Origin: Comamonas avium
GTDB taxonomy: Bacteria > Pseudomonadota > Gammaproteobacteria > Burkholderiales > Burkholderiaceae_C
NCBI RefSeq assembly: GCF_014836675.1
Contig: NZ_JACSQK010000005.1
Location: 278,529-342,528, forward strand
Reading direction: 5' to 3'
Length of the DNA stretch: 64,000 nt
In this document: positions 8,335 through 18,873 of the stretch, piece after piece
Position numbering within the stretch: position 1 is the first letter of the stretch
Layout of the letters: each line of letters starts with the position of its first letter
The notes under the pieces: generated by a model
The model's database searches: none
Told to the model about the DNA's origin: nothing
Seen by the model: only the letters and a program-made list of their open reading frames with translations
Program-made: the position numbers and the translations under genes

Positions 8335-9759
8335 TTAAACCTCGTCTTTCACAGCGCCGTGTACGGCGTCTTTTCCAGCAGCAGCCAGCGCTGCATTGCG
8401 CCCGGCAATGCGGCCAAAGGCGGTGCCAATCGACATGCCAACACCGGCGGTGTAGCCCTTGCCCAGCACGTTGCCAGCCATCATCTCGCCCGCTACAAAC
8501 AGGTTGGGGCTGGGCTGGTTGCTCCAGCGCACTGCGGCGGTGTCGTCCACCTTCAGGCCCAGATACGTAAACGTCACGCCGGGGCGCAGCGCGTAGCCGT
8601 AAAACGGCCCCGTATCAATCGGGCGTGCCCAGTGGGTTTTGGCCGGTGTCAGGGCCTGGGTGTGGCAATCGTCCAGTGCGGTGTGGTCAAACTTGCCGAC
8701 TTTGCAGGCACTGTTGTAGGTATTGAGGGTGTGCATGAAGGTATCGACATGCAGCCCCAGTTTGTGGGCCAGCTCGGGCAGGCTGTCTGCCTTCACACCG
8801 GGAAACACGGGCGGCATGAAGCGGCCAATGGCTTTGCTGTCGATGATGGAATACGCAATCTGCCCCGGCTGCTGTGCCACCAGGCGCCCCCAGATGGCAT
8901 AGCGCTTGGGCCAGAAATCTTCTCCCTCGTCGTAAAAACGCTGTGCATCCCGGTTGACCACCACGCCCAGCGAGACACAGTCAATGCGGGTGCAGATACC
9001 GCCGTCATACAGCGGGGCGCGGGCATCAATGGCCACCATGTGTGCCTGTGTAGGGTCGCCAATGCCATCGACCTGGTGATCGTCGAGCAGGTGTTTAAGG
9101 AGCACGCCCTTGTTGAACGCAGTGCCGCGGATGATGAAGTTGTCTGCCGACCATTCGCCGCGCTCGTTCTGGCCCCAGGCCTCGCGCAGCCACTCCCGGT
9201 TGGATTCAAACCCGCCGGCAGCCAGCACACAGCTTTTTGCGGTGATGCGCTGGCCGTTGACCCATGCGGCTTGAAAGACACCGTCTTCAATATCGAGGCG
9301 ATCCACGGGCGATTCGTAGCGAATTTCAACGCCCAGTTTTTCAGCGCTGCGGTAGTAGGCATTGACCAGCGCCTTGCCACCGCCCATGAAGAACGCGTTG
9401 GTGCGTGCCACGTGCAAAGCACCAGACAGTGGTGGCTGAAAGTGCACGCCGTGCTTGCGCATCCAGCTGCGGCAGGTGGAGGAGGCGCGGATCACCATGC
9501 GGGCCAGATGCTCGCTGGTGATACCGCCTGTGACCTTGAGCAAGTCTTGCCAGTACTCTTCTTCGGGGTAGGCCTCTACCAGCACGTCCTGCGGTGCATC
9601 GTGCATGCAGCGCAGGTTGCGGGTGTGGGCGGAGTTGCCGCCGCGCCATTCGCGCGGTGCGGACTCCAGCAGCAGCACGCGCGCACCTGCTTCGCGCGCC
9701 ATCAGCGCGGCACACAGGGCGGCATTGCCACCACCGATGACCAGAACATCGGTGTCCAT
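8335..9759 (-). CDS. tcuA: FAD-dependent tricarballylate dehydrogenase TcuA
   Basis: The enzyme, about 474 residues, oxidises tricarballylate to cis-aconitate, which then enters the TCA cycle. The N-terminus has the dinucleotide-binding motif DVLVIGGGNAALCAALMA and the glutamate-ended strand VLLLES. The succinate dehydrogenase/fumarate reductase-type flavoprotein fold continues to a C-terminal FAD loop (LFVAGEMMAGNVLGKGYTAG). ATG at 9759 is chosen because AAGGAGAGAG lies eight bases upstream; an upstream in-frame codon has no such site. It is followed by tcuB, and its likely regulator tcuR lies 90 bp upstream on the same strand. Confidence 0.92.
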   Translation of the reverse strand: MDTDVLVIGGGNAALCAALMAREAGARVLLLESAPREWRGGNSAHTRNLRCMHDAPQDVLVEAYPEEEYWQDLLKVTGGITSEHLARMVIRASSTCRSWMRKHGVHFQPPLSGALHVARTNAFFMGGGKALVNAYYRSAEKLGVEIRYESPVDRLDIEDGVFQAAWVNGQRITAKSCVLAAGGFESNREWLREAWGQNERGEWSADNFIIRGTAFNKGVLLKHLLDDHQVDGIGDPTQAHMVAIDARAPLYDGGICTRIDCVSLGVVVNRDAQRFYDEGEDFWPKRYAIWGRLVAQQPGQIAYSIIDSKAIGRFMPPVFPGVKADSLPELAHKLGLHVDTFMHTLNTYNSACKVGKFDHTALDDCHTQALTPAKTHWARPIDTGPFYGYALRPGVTFTYLGLKVDDTAAVRWSNQPSPNLFVAGEMMAGNVLGKGYTAGVGMSIGTAFGRIAGRNAALAAAGKDAVHGAVKDEV

Positions 9760-9849
9760 GAATCTCTCTCCTTGCAGTCTCACTCGTGGGGAATGTGAAC
9801 TCTAGGCAGAACGTTCAGGGTGAGGCAGGTGGCAAATGGAATGGGGGTA

Positions 9850-10788
9850 TCAGTTTTCGTGATGACTCAGCGTGGCGCCTGCCCATGCGCCACTGCTGAC
9901 CAGTTGCCTGGTGCAGTCCAGCAGCACCACCCGGGCAGCCAGCGCGGCGGGTGAGAGCTCGTCCTCTGACAGGCCGCACAGCATGGCGGGGCGGCGCACC
10001 TGTCCGTCAATGATTTCGGACCACTGAAACATTTCTTCAGCGGCGTGGTGCAGCTTGACGGCAGACCACGGCTGTACGGTGGCCCCCATGCCCGCCATGA
10101 CGGCTTCCATCAGCAGGGGCAAACCATCAATTTCCAGTGCCATGTTCAAGGGAATGCCAGCGTGCGCAAACGCAGTGACGATGGAGTAGCGCAGCCCATG
10201 CGTGCCCGATGGCAGGATCAGCGGCACGCCCCGCAGCTGCGCCATGCTGGTGGTGGCTGTGTGCGGGCACACAGGGTGCTGCCTGGACTGAATGAGGTAG
10301 AGCTTTTCTTCCAGCAGCGGCAGCACGCTCCAGCGTCTTGCATTCTTGTCATCAAACAAGATGGCCAGATCTAGCTGGCGGGCATTGAGCAGGCTGGTCA
10401 GGTGCCCGGAGAGGGCAGACACCATGTGCAGGCGAACCTCGGGATAGCGCTCACGCATGGCTTTCATCAGTGGCAGCCCCAGCACCGATGCAATGGTGGG
10501 AGACAGGCCAATGCTCACCGCGCCGGACAGCCGTGCTTGCTGCGCAGCCCGAATGGCCTGCTCGGCATGGCGCAGTGTGAGCTGTGCTTCGTGAAAGAAG
10601 GCAATGCCCGCTTCGGTCGGAACCGTGCCTTTGCTGGTGCGTTGCAGCAAGCGGGTGCTCAGCTCACCTTCCAGGCGGCTGATTTGCTGACTGAGTGCGG
10701 ATTGCACCAGGTTCAGATCCAGTGCTGCACGGCTCATGGAACCGAGTTCTACAACGCGTACAAAGTAGCGCAACTGACGCAGTTCCAT
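9850..10788 (-). CDS. tcuR: LysR-family regulator of the tricarballylate genes
   Basis: A 312-residue LysR-type activator. The winged helix-turn-helix is at residues 1-60 (MELRQLRYFVRVVELGS, LNLVQSALSQQISRLE), with a periplasmic-binding-like effector domain from about residue 90. The frame is open for some 160 codons further upstream, but the family N-terminus fixes the start at ATG 10788. It lies directly upstream of tcuA in the same direction, as expected for TcuR. The assignment is by family and position; the effector would be tricarballylate or a relative. Confidence 0.85.
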   Translation of the reverse strand: MELRQLRYFVRVVELGSMSRAALDLNLVQSALSQQISRLEGELSTRLLQRTSKGTVPTEAGIAFFHEAQLTLRHAEQAIRAAQQARLSGAVSIGLSPTIASVLGLPLMKAMRERYPEVRLHMVSALSGHLTSLLNARQLDLAILFDDKNARRWSVLPLLEEKLYLIQSRQHPVCPHTATTSMAQLRGVPLILPSGTHGLRYSIVTAFAHAGIPLNMALEIDGLPLLMEAVMAGMGATVQPWSAVKLHHAAEEMFQWSEIIDGQVRRPAMLCGLSEDELSPAALAARVVLLDCTRQLVSSGAWAGATLSHHEN

Positions 10789-11085
10789 AGTCTGTCTGGG
10801 GTTTGAGTGGGGAATGTGGCACCGGTGTGCAAAGCTTGGATTACACAGCGGTGAACATAGTCTGTTCTTGCAGTGCTGTGCATGTGAGTAACGCGTATGA
10901 CTTGGCGAATTTTCCACATCGCAAGGTTTTTGATGGCTGCAATGCTTCCATCTCAAAGGGCTAGGCAGGATACCTGCCGCTGCACGTGCACCAGCTGGTG
11001 CAATGGCCAATGGTGAAAAAGTTTTACCCCTAGGGGGCCGCATGCAGCATGCGCTGTTGCTGCCAAAGGTCGGTATACTTTGAGC

Positions 11086-11195
11086 AGCTCCGGGGTGTGC
11101 GAAAGCGCTGAGATGCAAAAAGAGATTGAAAAATCTCTGATTTGCGAACCCGACGAACTTGATCCGGTTCATACCGGCGTAAGAAGAGCGGGACC
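11086..11195 (+). ncRNA. TPP riboswitch (THI box) upstream of thiC
   Basis: The conserved elements of the thiamine pyrophosphate aptamer are present in order. These are CCGGGGTGTGCG, then GCTGAGAT, then a variable P3 stem (AGAGATTGAAAAATCTCT), then GAACCCGACGAACTTGATCC and GGTTCATACCGGCGTAAGAA. A -10-like TATACT lies at 11074-11079. The aptamer is followed by a hairpin terminator at 11269 and then thiC, so TPP binding is expected to favour premature termination. Confidence 0.92.
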
Positions 11196-11268
11196 CTGAC
11201 GCAGGGCCAGTGAATGACAGCTTGATGGCATCTCCATGTCCTTGGTCGTGATTCATGCGGCACAGCAC

Positions 11269-11303
11269 ACCCCAGGCGCCTCGCGCACTGGGGTTTGTCT
11301 TTT
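11269..11303 (+). terminator. Riboswitch-controlled terminator
   Basis: ACCCCAG and CTGGGGT pair around a 12-base loop and are followed by TTTGTCTTTT. It sits about 75 bases after the TPP aptamer and 205 bases before thiC, the place for the expression platform. Confidence 0.7.
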
Positions 11304-11418
11304 ATGGACTGACCTCATGGCGCGTCAGCCATGGCCGGAATCAGCAGATTCTGGTTGGTAAAGACGATACCGAACCCTTGGTATCTCTTGCTTCACCAAG
11401 GTGCACCGTGGTCTGTGA

Positions 11419-13437
<2,019 letters not shown>

Positions 13438-13446
13438 GCCGCATGT

Positions 13447-13483
13447 AGCGGATGGCTGACCCAGGCGGCTGGGCATCCGCTTT
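13447..13483 (+). terminator. Possible terminator after thiC
   Basis: AGCGGATG pairs with CATCCGCT across 19 bases and is followed by only three T residues, ten bases after the thiC stop. The weak T-run makes this a tentative call. Confidence 0.45.
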
Positions 13484-13484
13484 G

Positions 13485-13564
13485 AAAGCACTGAGACATC
13501 CACGAAGCGCGACTGAAATGGCTGCTGCCATCAGCAATGCGCGCTTCGTGGATCTCGGTGCTTT
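13485..13564. repeat. Long imperfect inverted repeat between thiC and the amidase gene
   Basis: Arms of 25-27 bases flank a 28-base centre. The inner 14 bases (ATCCACGAAGCGCG at 13498-13511 and its complement at 13540-13553) match perfectly. The outer parts (AAAGCACTGAGAC versus AAAGCACCGAGA) match with one mismatch and a 2-base bulge. A T-rich run (TTTTTTT) follows at 13583. It lies between convergent genes and could be a bidirectional terminator or a degenerate small mobile element. Confidence 0.7.
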
Positions 13565-13594
13565 TGCAGCTCTGAGAAGGCGTTTTTTTAGGAC

Positions 13595-14893
13595 TTAGAG
13601 ACTGGCGCTGATGGCTTGGGCGAGCGCCAGCAAGTCGCGGTCAGCACCTCGCTTGCCAACGACCATCAGGCCCACTGGCAACTCGCCTTGAGAGCGGGGC
13701 AATGGGATAGAAGCTGCAGGCAGGTCGTAGAAGTTGAAGACGGACGGGTTGCGCAGAACCAGCATGTTGGTGCGGTTGAACTCTGCCGCGTCGTCCAGGC
13801 TTTGGATCGTCGGAGCAACGACTGGAACTGTTGGCAGCAGCAGTACATCGAAGTCTGCGATGGCTGCATCGAGCTGCGGCTGCAACTTGGCACGCGCTTG
13901 CTGCACGGAAACGTAGTGTGAAGCTGCAACCGTTTGCCCACGGGTAATACGTGCTTTGACCAGCTCGTCCAGCTGATCGTCTGTGCCATTGGCAAACAGC
14001 TCCTGGTGGATCTGAGCCGCCTCACAGGCAATCAAGGTGCCGTTTTCCTGGAGCTTGAATGGCGCGCCAAGCAGGTGGTCCAGATCCGCGTCCACGGCTT
14101 TGATGCCGCTGGCTGTCAACTGCCCCAACGCTGATTCAAACGCTTTGAGCACTTGCTCATCCGCATGCGTAAAGAGCAGGCCACGAGGGATGCCTACACG
14201 CAGGCCATCAACGCTTCGCACAATCAATGGCTCCCATTTCTGGCCAGCCAGTACGGCATCGGTCTTGGCGCAGTCAAGCACATCATTGGCCAATGGGCCA
14301 ACGGTGTCCAGCGAGTACGACAGGGGCAATGCCCCTTCGCGTGTCACCCGCGCCTGCGTGGGCTTGAAGCCGGTGACGCCGTTCAGCGCTGAGGGAATGC
14401 GGATGGAGCCTCCGGTGTCGGAGCCAATGGCAATCTCGCACATGCCGCGTGCCACAGCAACACCCGCACCAGAAGACGAGCCTCCGGGGATGCGGCTTGC
14501 ATCCTTGGCATTGCCAGGCGTGCCGTAGTGCGGATTGATGCCGATGCCCGAGAAGGCGAACTCGGTCATGTTGGTTTTGCCAATGATCACAGCGCCTGCA
14601 CAGCGCAGGCGCTGCACGATGACCGCGTCTTGCTGGGCCGGTGGCGCTGTACGCAGCACCTTGGAGCCAGCGGTAGTGGGCTCGCCAGATACATCAAACA
14701 GGTCTTTGATCGATACGATACGGCCATCGATAGGGCTCAAAGAGATGCCAGCTGCGGCCCGGGCGTCGGCTGCTGCAGCCTCTGCCCTTGCGGATGCGGT
14801 GTAAACCTTGACGAAGATGCGAGCACCTTCATCACCAGCAGCGGCAATGGCTTGCAGCGCTGCTTCGGTTCGTTGAACACAATGTTTGGACAT
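13595..14893 (-). CDS. Amidase signature family hydrolase
   Basis: A 432-residue amidase with the Ser-cisSer-Lys catalytic triad. Lys is in SIKDLFD (about residue 63), and the serines are in the glycine/serine stretch GGSSSGAGVAVARG and in IGSDTGGSIR (about residues 135-165). The family includes GatA and various amide hydrolases. GatA is unlikely because there is no gatB or gatC and the gene ends a TRAP transporter operon. The enzyme therefore probably hydrolyses an imported amide or the product of the adjacent DUF2848 protein. The gap to that gene is 14 bases. The substrate is not evident. Confidence 0.88.
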   Translation of the reverse strand: MSKHCVQRTEAALQAIAAAGDEGARIFVKVYTASARAEAAAADARAAAGISLSPIDGRIVSIKDLFDVSGEPTTAGSKVLRTAPPAQQDAVIVQRLRCAGAVIIGKTNMTEFAFSGIGINPHYGTPGNAKDASRIPGGSSSGAGVAVARGMCEIAIGSDTGGSIRIPSALNGVTGFKPTQARVTREGALPLSYSLDTVGPLANDVLDCAKTDAVLAGQKWEPLIVRSVDGLRVGIPRGLLFTHADEQVLKAFESALGQLTASGIKAVDADLDHLLGAPFKLQENGTLIACEAAQIHQELFANGTDDQLDELVKARITRGQTVAASHYVSVQQARAKLQPQLDAAIADFDVLLLPTVPVVAPTIQSLDDAAEFNRTNMLVLRNPSVFNFYDLPAASIPLPRSQGELPVGLMVVGKRGADRDLLALAQAISASL

Positions 14894-14907
14894 GGCTGCA
14901 ATCTTTA

Positions 14908-15585
14908 TCAGGCAACTTCGGGAAGGATTTCAATTTCGTAGCGGTGGTGCAGCGAACGGTTTAACACCGGATCGTGCAGCTCCATCTCGAACACTGTCGA
15001 TGGGCGAATGCCACCGATAGCGCCAACGGTGCCACAGGTCATCACAGTGCCTTGCGCAAATGTACCGTCGTAGCCGCTGATCAGATCGCGCGGTGTGCGC
15101 AGGGTAGACATGGGGCCATCCTGGTACTGCTTGCGCTCACCATTTTCAGTGATCCACGAGCGCAGGATCAGGGAGTCGATGTGCTCTTCCACATCAGCGT
15201 ACAGCCAAGCGTCTTTGGCCGCTGGCTTGGCGCACACCTGTTTGGACAAGGCCACGCTGTAAGCCTCCAGCTTGCGGTCTGTATGGTCAGAGGCAATGCT
15301 CAGGCACAGCTGACCTTCGGCTTCAAACACCAGTGCTTCGATTTCACCGGATGAGTGCGGGCCCACGACCTGCACCACAGGCTCTTGCGTGAACTGGTTT
15401 GCACCAATGCGGTAGTACAGGGGAACGCTGGTTGGGCGCGGCACGCCAATGGCGGCCAGCTCTTCGATGTGGTGCTCAATGGCGGCAATGTCACGGCCAG
15501 CCCAGCCCGCAACGATCAGGTGGTTCAGTTCAACTTCCACGGCACGGGTCTGCCCTTTGGATTCGATGTTGAAGGTAGCTTGCAT
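14908..15585 (-). CDS. DUF2848 family protein
   Basis: A 225-residue protein that I match to the uncharacterised DUF2848 family. The fold may be related to fumarylacetoacetate hydrolase, but this is not shown here. Visible features are VELNHLIVAGWAGRD near the N-terminus, VPLYYRI, VGPHSSGEIEALVF, SDHTDRKLE and a C-terminal GTVGAIGGIRPS segment. ATG at 15585 is chosen over an upstream TTG. It lies between dctM (27-base gap) and the amidase gene, so a joint role in metabolising the TRAP substrate is the natural inference. The acidic and histidine residues (SDHTD, EEHID) might bind metal. Confidence 0.7.
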   Translation of the reverse strand: MQATFNIESKGQTRAVEVELNHLIVAGWAGRDIAAIEHHIEELAAIGVPRPTSVPLYYRIGANQFTQEPVVQVVGPHSSGEIEALVFEAEGQLCLSIASDHTDRKLEAYSVALSKQVCAKPAAKDAWLYADVEEHIDSLILRSWITENGERKQYQDGPMSTLRTPRDLISGYDGTFAQGTVMTCGTVGAIGGIRPSTVFEMELHDPVLNRSLHHRYEIEILPEVA

Positions 15586-15612
15586 TTGTATTTCCAATGA
15601 TTTCAAAAACAG

Positions 15613-16896
15613 TTAGCCGAAGGTGGTGGGCATCCACATGGCAATGGCCGGGAAGAGGGCCAGCAGCAGCAGCATCACGAACATGGCTGCGACAAAGGGC
15701 AGTGAACCCACTATCACATCGTTCATGGAGCCAGACTTGCGCAAGCTCTGCACGACGAAGAGGTTCATGCCCACAGGCGGGGTGATCAAGGCGGCTTCAA
15801 CCAAAATGATGATCATGATTCCAAGCCATACGGGGTCGTAGCCCAGACCGATCATCACGGGGGCCACGATGGGGATCGTGGTGATCATCATGGACAGCGT
15901 TTCCATGAAGCAGCCCAGCACCAGATAGAAGACCACCAGGACCAGCAACATCCAGCCTGCAGACAGACCCAGGCCACCGATGAAGTCAGTAATCGCATTG
16001 GTCAAACCCGTTGCCGACATCACGAAGTTCAAGAAGGCCGCGGCGATCACGATCAGCATGATCATTGCGGTGGACTTCATGGTGCCTTCGACAGCTTCGC
16101 GCAGCATATTCAAAGACAGGCGGCGGTAGAACGCCGCCAGCACCAGCGCACCGAACACGCCCAGCGCAGCAGCCTCTGTAGGGGTTGCCAGACCTGCGTA
16201 GATCGATCCCACCACCAAAAAGAAGATGCCCAGCGGAGGCAGCAGGTTCACCAAGCTGCGAAAACGCTCACCCCAGCTGGCGTGGATCTTCTTGCCACCC
16301 CATTGAGGCTTGAGAACGCAGGCGATGATGATCGTCAGGATGAACAGCCCCGCCAGCATGAAGCCGGGGATGATGCCGGCCAGATACAGCTTGGGCACGG
16401 AAGAGTTCGTGAGAACGCCGTACAGCACCAGGTTGATCGACGGCGGAATCAAGATGCCCAAGGTGCCACCAGCAGCCAGGCTGCCCAGAAACAGGGATTC
16501 CTTGTAGCCGTGCTTCTTGATCTGTGGAATAGCCACAGTGCCTACGGTGGCAGAAGTGGCCACGCTGGAGCCGGAAGTGGCCGAGAACAGCGTGGACGCG
16601 CCGATGTTGGCGTGCATCAAGCCTCCGGGCAGCCACGACAGCCACAGGCTCATGGACTGGTACATCTTCTCTGCCAGGCCGGCGCGCAGCAGCACCTCGC
16701 CCAGCAAGATGAACAAAGGAATGGCGACCAGCAGGAACTCGTTGTTGGAGTTCCATGAGATCTCACCAAGTGCTCGCGTCAGCGGAAGCTCAGAAAACAT
16801 GGGGTCCAGGGTCAGGCCCAGAACGCCAAGGGCGGCGCCAACCGGGATACTCAACCCGATAAGCACCAGCAAAATGGTCATTGCGGTTGCAATCAT
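15613..16896 (-). CDS. dctM: TRAP transporter large permease DctM
   Basis: The 12-helix subunit of a tripartite ATP-independent periplasmic (TRAP) transporter, about 427 residues, driving sodium-coupled uptake of a carboxylate-type solute. Typical motifs are IPLFILLGEVLLRAGLAEKMY, the SATSGSSVATSATVG loop and GGTLGILIPPSI. ATG at 16896 overlaps the dctQ stop in an ATGA arrangement, which fixes the start; the frame is open 30 codons further upstream inside dctQ. It forms an operon with dctP and dctQ, followed by the DUF2848 and amidase genes. Confidence 0.93.
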   Translation of the reverse strand: MIATAMTILLVLIGLSIPVGAALGVLGLTLDPMFSELPLTRALGEISWNSNNEFLLVAIPLFILLGEVLLRAGLAEKMYQSMSLWLSWLPGGLMHANIGASTLFSATSGSSVATSATVGTVAIPQIKKHGYKESLFLGSLAAGGTLGILIPPSINLVLYGVLTNSSVPKLYLAGIIPGFMLAGLFILTIIIACVLKPQWGGKKIHASWGERFRSLVNLLPPLGIFFLVVGSIYAGLATPTEAAALGVFGALVLAAFYRRLSLNMLREAVEGTMKSTAMIMLIVIAAAFLNFVMSATGLTNAITDFIGGLGLSAGWMLLVLVVFYLVLGCFMETLSMMITTIPIVAPVMIGLGYDPVWLGIMIIILVEAALITPPVGMNLFVVQSLRKSGSMNDVIVGSLPFVAAMFVMLLLLALFPAIAMWMPTTFG

Positions 16897-17519
16897 GCTT
16901 TCACCTGCTCTCTCTCGGACTGGATCAAACGCTCGCCGTTGGCGGCCTCTTCTTGCGCTTCTTCTTGGGCGGAGCGAACACCGCACAACAGCTGCAATGC
17001 ACCGATGTCACCAGTCACCAGCAGGTAAGACGATCGGGCAAGCATCAAGGTCATCACGATGCACATCCAGGCCAGACCGATGAACCACATGCCCTGTGGA
17101 ATCCAAAGCGGCGTTGCCATGGTGGAGTTGGCTGTGGAGCTTTGTATCCATGAAGCGGCCAGCACGTCCCAGGCGTAGTAGGTCAGAAAGACCATGAAAA
17201 CGCCCAGAGCCACGACAGAAAGCCAGTCCAGAAACGCAGCCAGCTTGACGGGCAGTTTCTGGTAGAGCACGTCCACACGCACATTGGCGCGCTGGAGGGT
17301 GGCAAAGGCCAGTGCCCAGCTGGTGCTGATGGCAAAAGCAAAGCTTGAAAGTTCATCGGCACCACCGGTGGTGAAGTTCCAGAACTTGCGGGCGACAACG
17401 TCAAAGCAGATAAGCAAGACGCTGGCGATGAGAAGGGATCCTGCTGCCCAGACCGCGTACTGTGAGAGTACGTTGGCCAAGCGAAGCGGAGCCCACTGTT
17501 TTTGTGCAGCTAAGTTCAT
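16893..17519 (-). CDS. dctQ: TRAP transporter small permease DctQ
   Basis: A 208-residue membrane protein with four predicted helices (AAGSLLIASVLLICFDVVAR, LDWLSVVALGVFMVFLTYYA, MWFIGLAWMCIVMTLMLARS). The DctQ pattern DELSSFAFAISTSWALA is visible. DctQ pairs with DctM as the membrane complex. An unusually long charged C-terminal tail (SAQEEAQEEAANGERL) follows the last helix. It starts 60 bases after dctP, across a GC-rich hairpin, and overlaps dctM by four bases. Confidence 0.9.
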   Translation of the reverse strand: MNLAAQKQWAPLRLANVLSQYAVWAAGSLLIASVLLICFDVVARKFWNFTTGGADELSSFAFAISTSWALAFATLQRANVRVDVLYQKLPVKLAAFLDWLSVVALGVFMVFLTYYAWDVLAASWIQSSTANSTMATPLWIPQGMWFIGLAWMCIVMTLMLARSSYLLVTGDIGALQLLCGVRSAQEEAQEEAANGERLIQSEREQVKA

Positions 17520-17539
17520 GACTCGTCCCTTTAAAGCTT

Positions 17540-17555
17540 GGCGGACGAATCCGCC
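17540..17555 (-). promoter_or_regulatory. Tetraloop hairpin between dctP and dctQ
   Basis: On the minus strand GGCGGA-TTCG-TCCGCC forms a stable stem with a UUCG tetraloop and no T-run. Such a structure after a receptor gene could protect the dctP message or lower expression of the permease genes. Confidence 0.5.
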
Positions 17556-17579
17556 AATTTCATGCTGTTTAAAGAAAAA

Positions 17580-18623
17580 TTACTTCTTTGCTGTCAGGCC
17601 CACGACCTTGCCGATCGTTGCGTTGAAATCACCCACGCATTGCGCGTTGCAGCGAGCAGCCCACTTGGTCAGAACCTTCTCTTCAAAGATCTGCTTCAGC
17701 GCGGCCTTGTCAGCTGCGGTCGGCTGGACCAGAACCATCTTGCCCTTCACGGCTTCCTTGCAAGCAGCTGCGCCTGTGTTGCAGTCGTAGCCCTCCTGGG
17801 TCTGTTTTGCCGCGCCAGCCCAGATGTCATTGACCAGGGTTTTGTACTTGTCCGCGATCAGCGCCTGAACACCGGGGTTGAGCTTGTCCCAGGATTTCTT
17901 GTTCACTGCGTGAATCTGCTGGTTCCAGTTGATGGGCAGTGCGTACAGGTGGGTGGAGACCTCGTACCACTTGGCGGAGTAGCCAGACAGCGAGCCAGTG
18001 ATCGCGCAGTCCACCACCTTGTTTTGCAGCGCAGGCACTACCTCGCCGAAAGCCATGGTCACGCTGTGACCGCCCAGAGCCTCCACAAACTCAGCCTGAG
18101 TGCGGCTGGAAGTGCGCACCTTCTTGCCCTTCAGGGAAGACAGATCCTTGATGTCGGCGTTACAGAACAGCACCTGTGCGGGGTAGGTGGACATGCCCAG
18201 CACCTTGATGCCCTGGTTGCCATAGAACTTTTCGTAGGCAGGCTGGAATGCATCTGTCACTGCGCGCGCGGTCTTTACATCGGTGGCCAGACCTGCGAGG
18301 TCGATGGCCTCATTGATGGGGTTGTCGGCTGCGAAGTAGGCCAGCGTTGAAGTGCCAAACTCGATCACGCCGGAGCTCATCAAGCGAATGACTTCAGGCC
18401 CCTTCAGGCCCATGTCATTGAAACCCTTGATGTCGGCAGTTACCTTGCCGCCCGAGGCATCGGGGATGGTCTTGGTCCAGAAAGGCTTCTCAAAATCGTT
18501 GTACAGAGTCAGATTGCTCAGAGCCCCAACGACTTTCACCTTGGTTGCAGGCAGATCAGCTGACTGTGCTGCAGGAGTGAAAGATGCAATGGCAAACGCA
18601 AAAACAGAGAGAGCACGTTTCAT
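17580..18623 (-). CDS. dctP: TRAP transporter periplasmic receptor DctP
   Basis: A 347-residue extracytoplasmic receptor of the DctP type. A signal peptide spans residues 1-21 (ALSVFAFAIASFTPAAQSA). The substrate-carboxylate region is visible in KGKKVRTSSRTQAEFVEALG and in FGEVVPALQNKVVDCAI. The C-terminal part carries two cysteine pairs (DCNTGAAAC and RCNAQC) that may form disulfides. It is the first gene of the operon dctP-dctQ-dctM-DUF2848-amidase and lies divergent from a GntR regulator. The ligand is unknown; linkage to an amidase suggests an amide-bearing carboxylate. Confidence 0.92.
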   Translation of the reverse strand: MKRALSVFAFAIASFTPAAQSADLPATKVKVVGALSNLTLYNDFEKPFWTKTIPDASGGKVTADIKGFNDMGLKGPEVIRLMSSGVIEFGTSTLAYFAADNPINEAIDLAGLATDVKTARAVTDAFQPAYEKFYGNQGIKVLGMSTYPAQVLFCNADIKDLSSLKGKKVRTSSRTQAEFVEALGGHSVTMAFGEVVPALQNKVVDCAITGSLSGYSAKWYEVSTHLYALPINWNQQIHAVNKKSWDKLNPGVQALIADKYKTLVNDIWAGAAKQTQEGYDCNTGAAACKEAVKGKMVLVQPTAADKAALKQIFEEKVLTKWAARCNAQCVGDFNATIGKVVGLTAKK

Positions 18624-18697
18624 GATGATGTCCTTTCAGAAAGCCTGAGGCCAGGATGAGCACAAATGGTGCGGTGATGCACCAATCTGCAATTACT

Positions 18698-18709
18698 GTG
18701 AAATTTCAC
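18698..18709. promoter_or_regulatory. Candidate GntR operator 1
   Basis: GTGAAATTTCAC is a perfect 12-bp palindrome in the dctP/GntR intergenic region. The identical 12 bases recur 75 bp away, centre to centre. Confidence 0.7.
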
Positions 18710-18770
18710 TGCAACTTTAGAAGAAGAACTCTTTTAGTTGTAAGAGGGTTTTCCCTTCTTTCTGAAATTG

Positions 18771-18786
18771 TTGTGAAATTTCACAA
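18771..18786. promoter_or_regulatory. Candidate GntR operator 2
   Basis: TTGTGAAATTTCACAA is a perfect 16-bp palindrome containing the same core as operator 1. The spacing is close to seven helical turns, suitable for two dimers on one DNA face. It lies about 90 bp before the GntR start. Confidence 0.75.
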
Positions 18787-18873
18787 TAGCGACAATCCTG
18801 CTAAAGCGAGAAACATGCCAGTCAGAAATTTTTATAAGATTGCTACAAGCTGAATGGAACAACGGAGATACGT

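Noticed and set aside
6985..9798. A 937-codon open frame on the plus strand
   Set aside because: It is antisense to tcuB and tcuA, which have clear family motifs. Its translation is low-complexity and His/Gln/Gly-rich, as expected of a GC-rich shadow frame.
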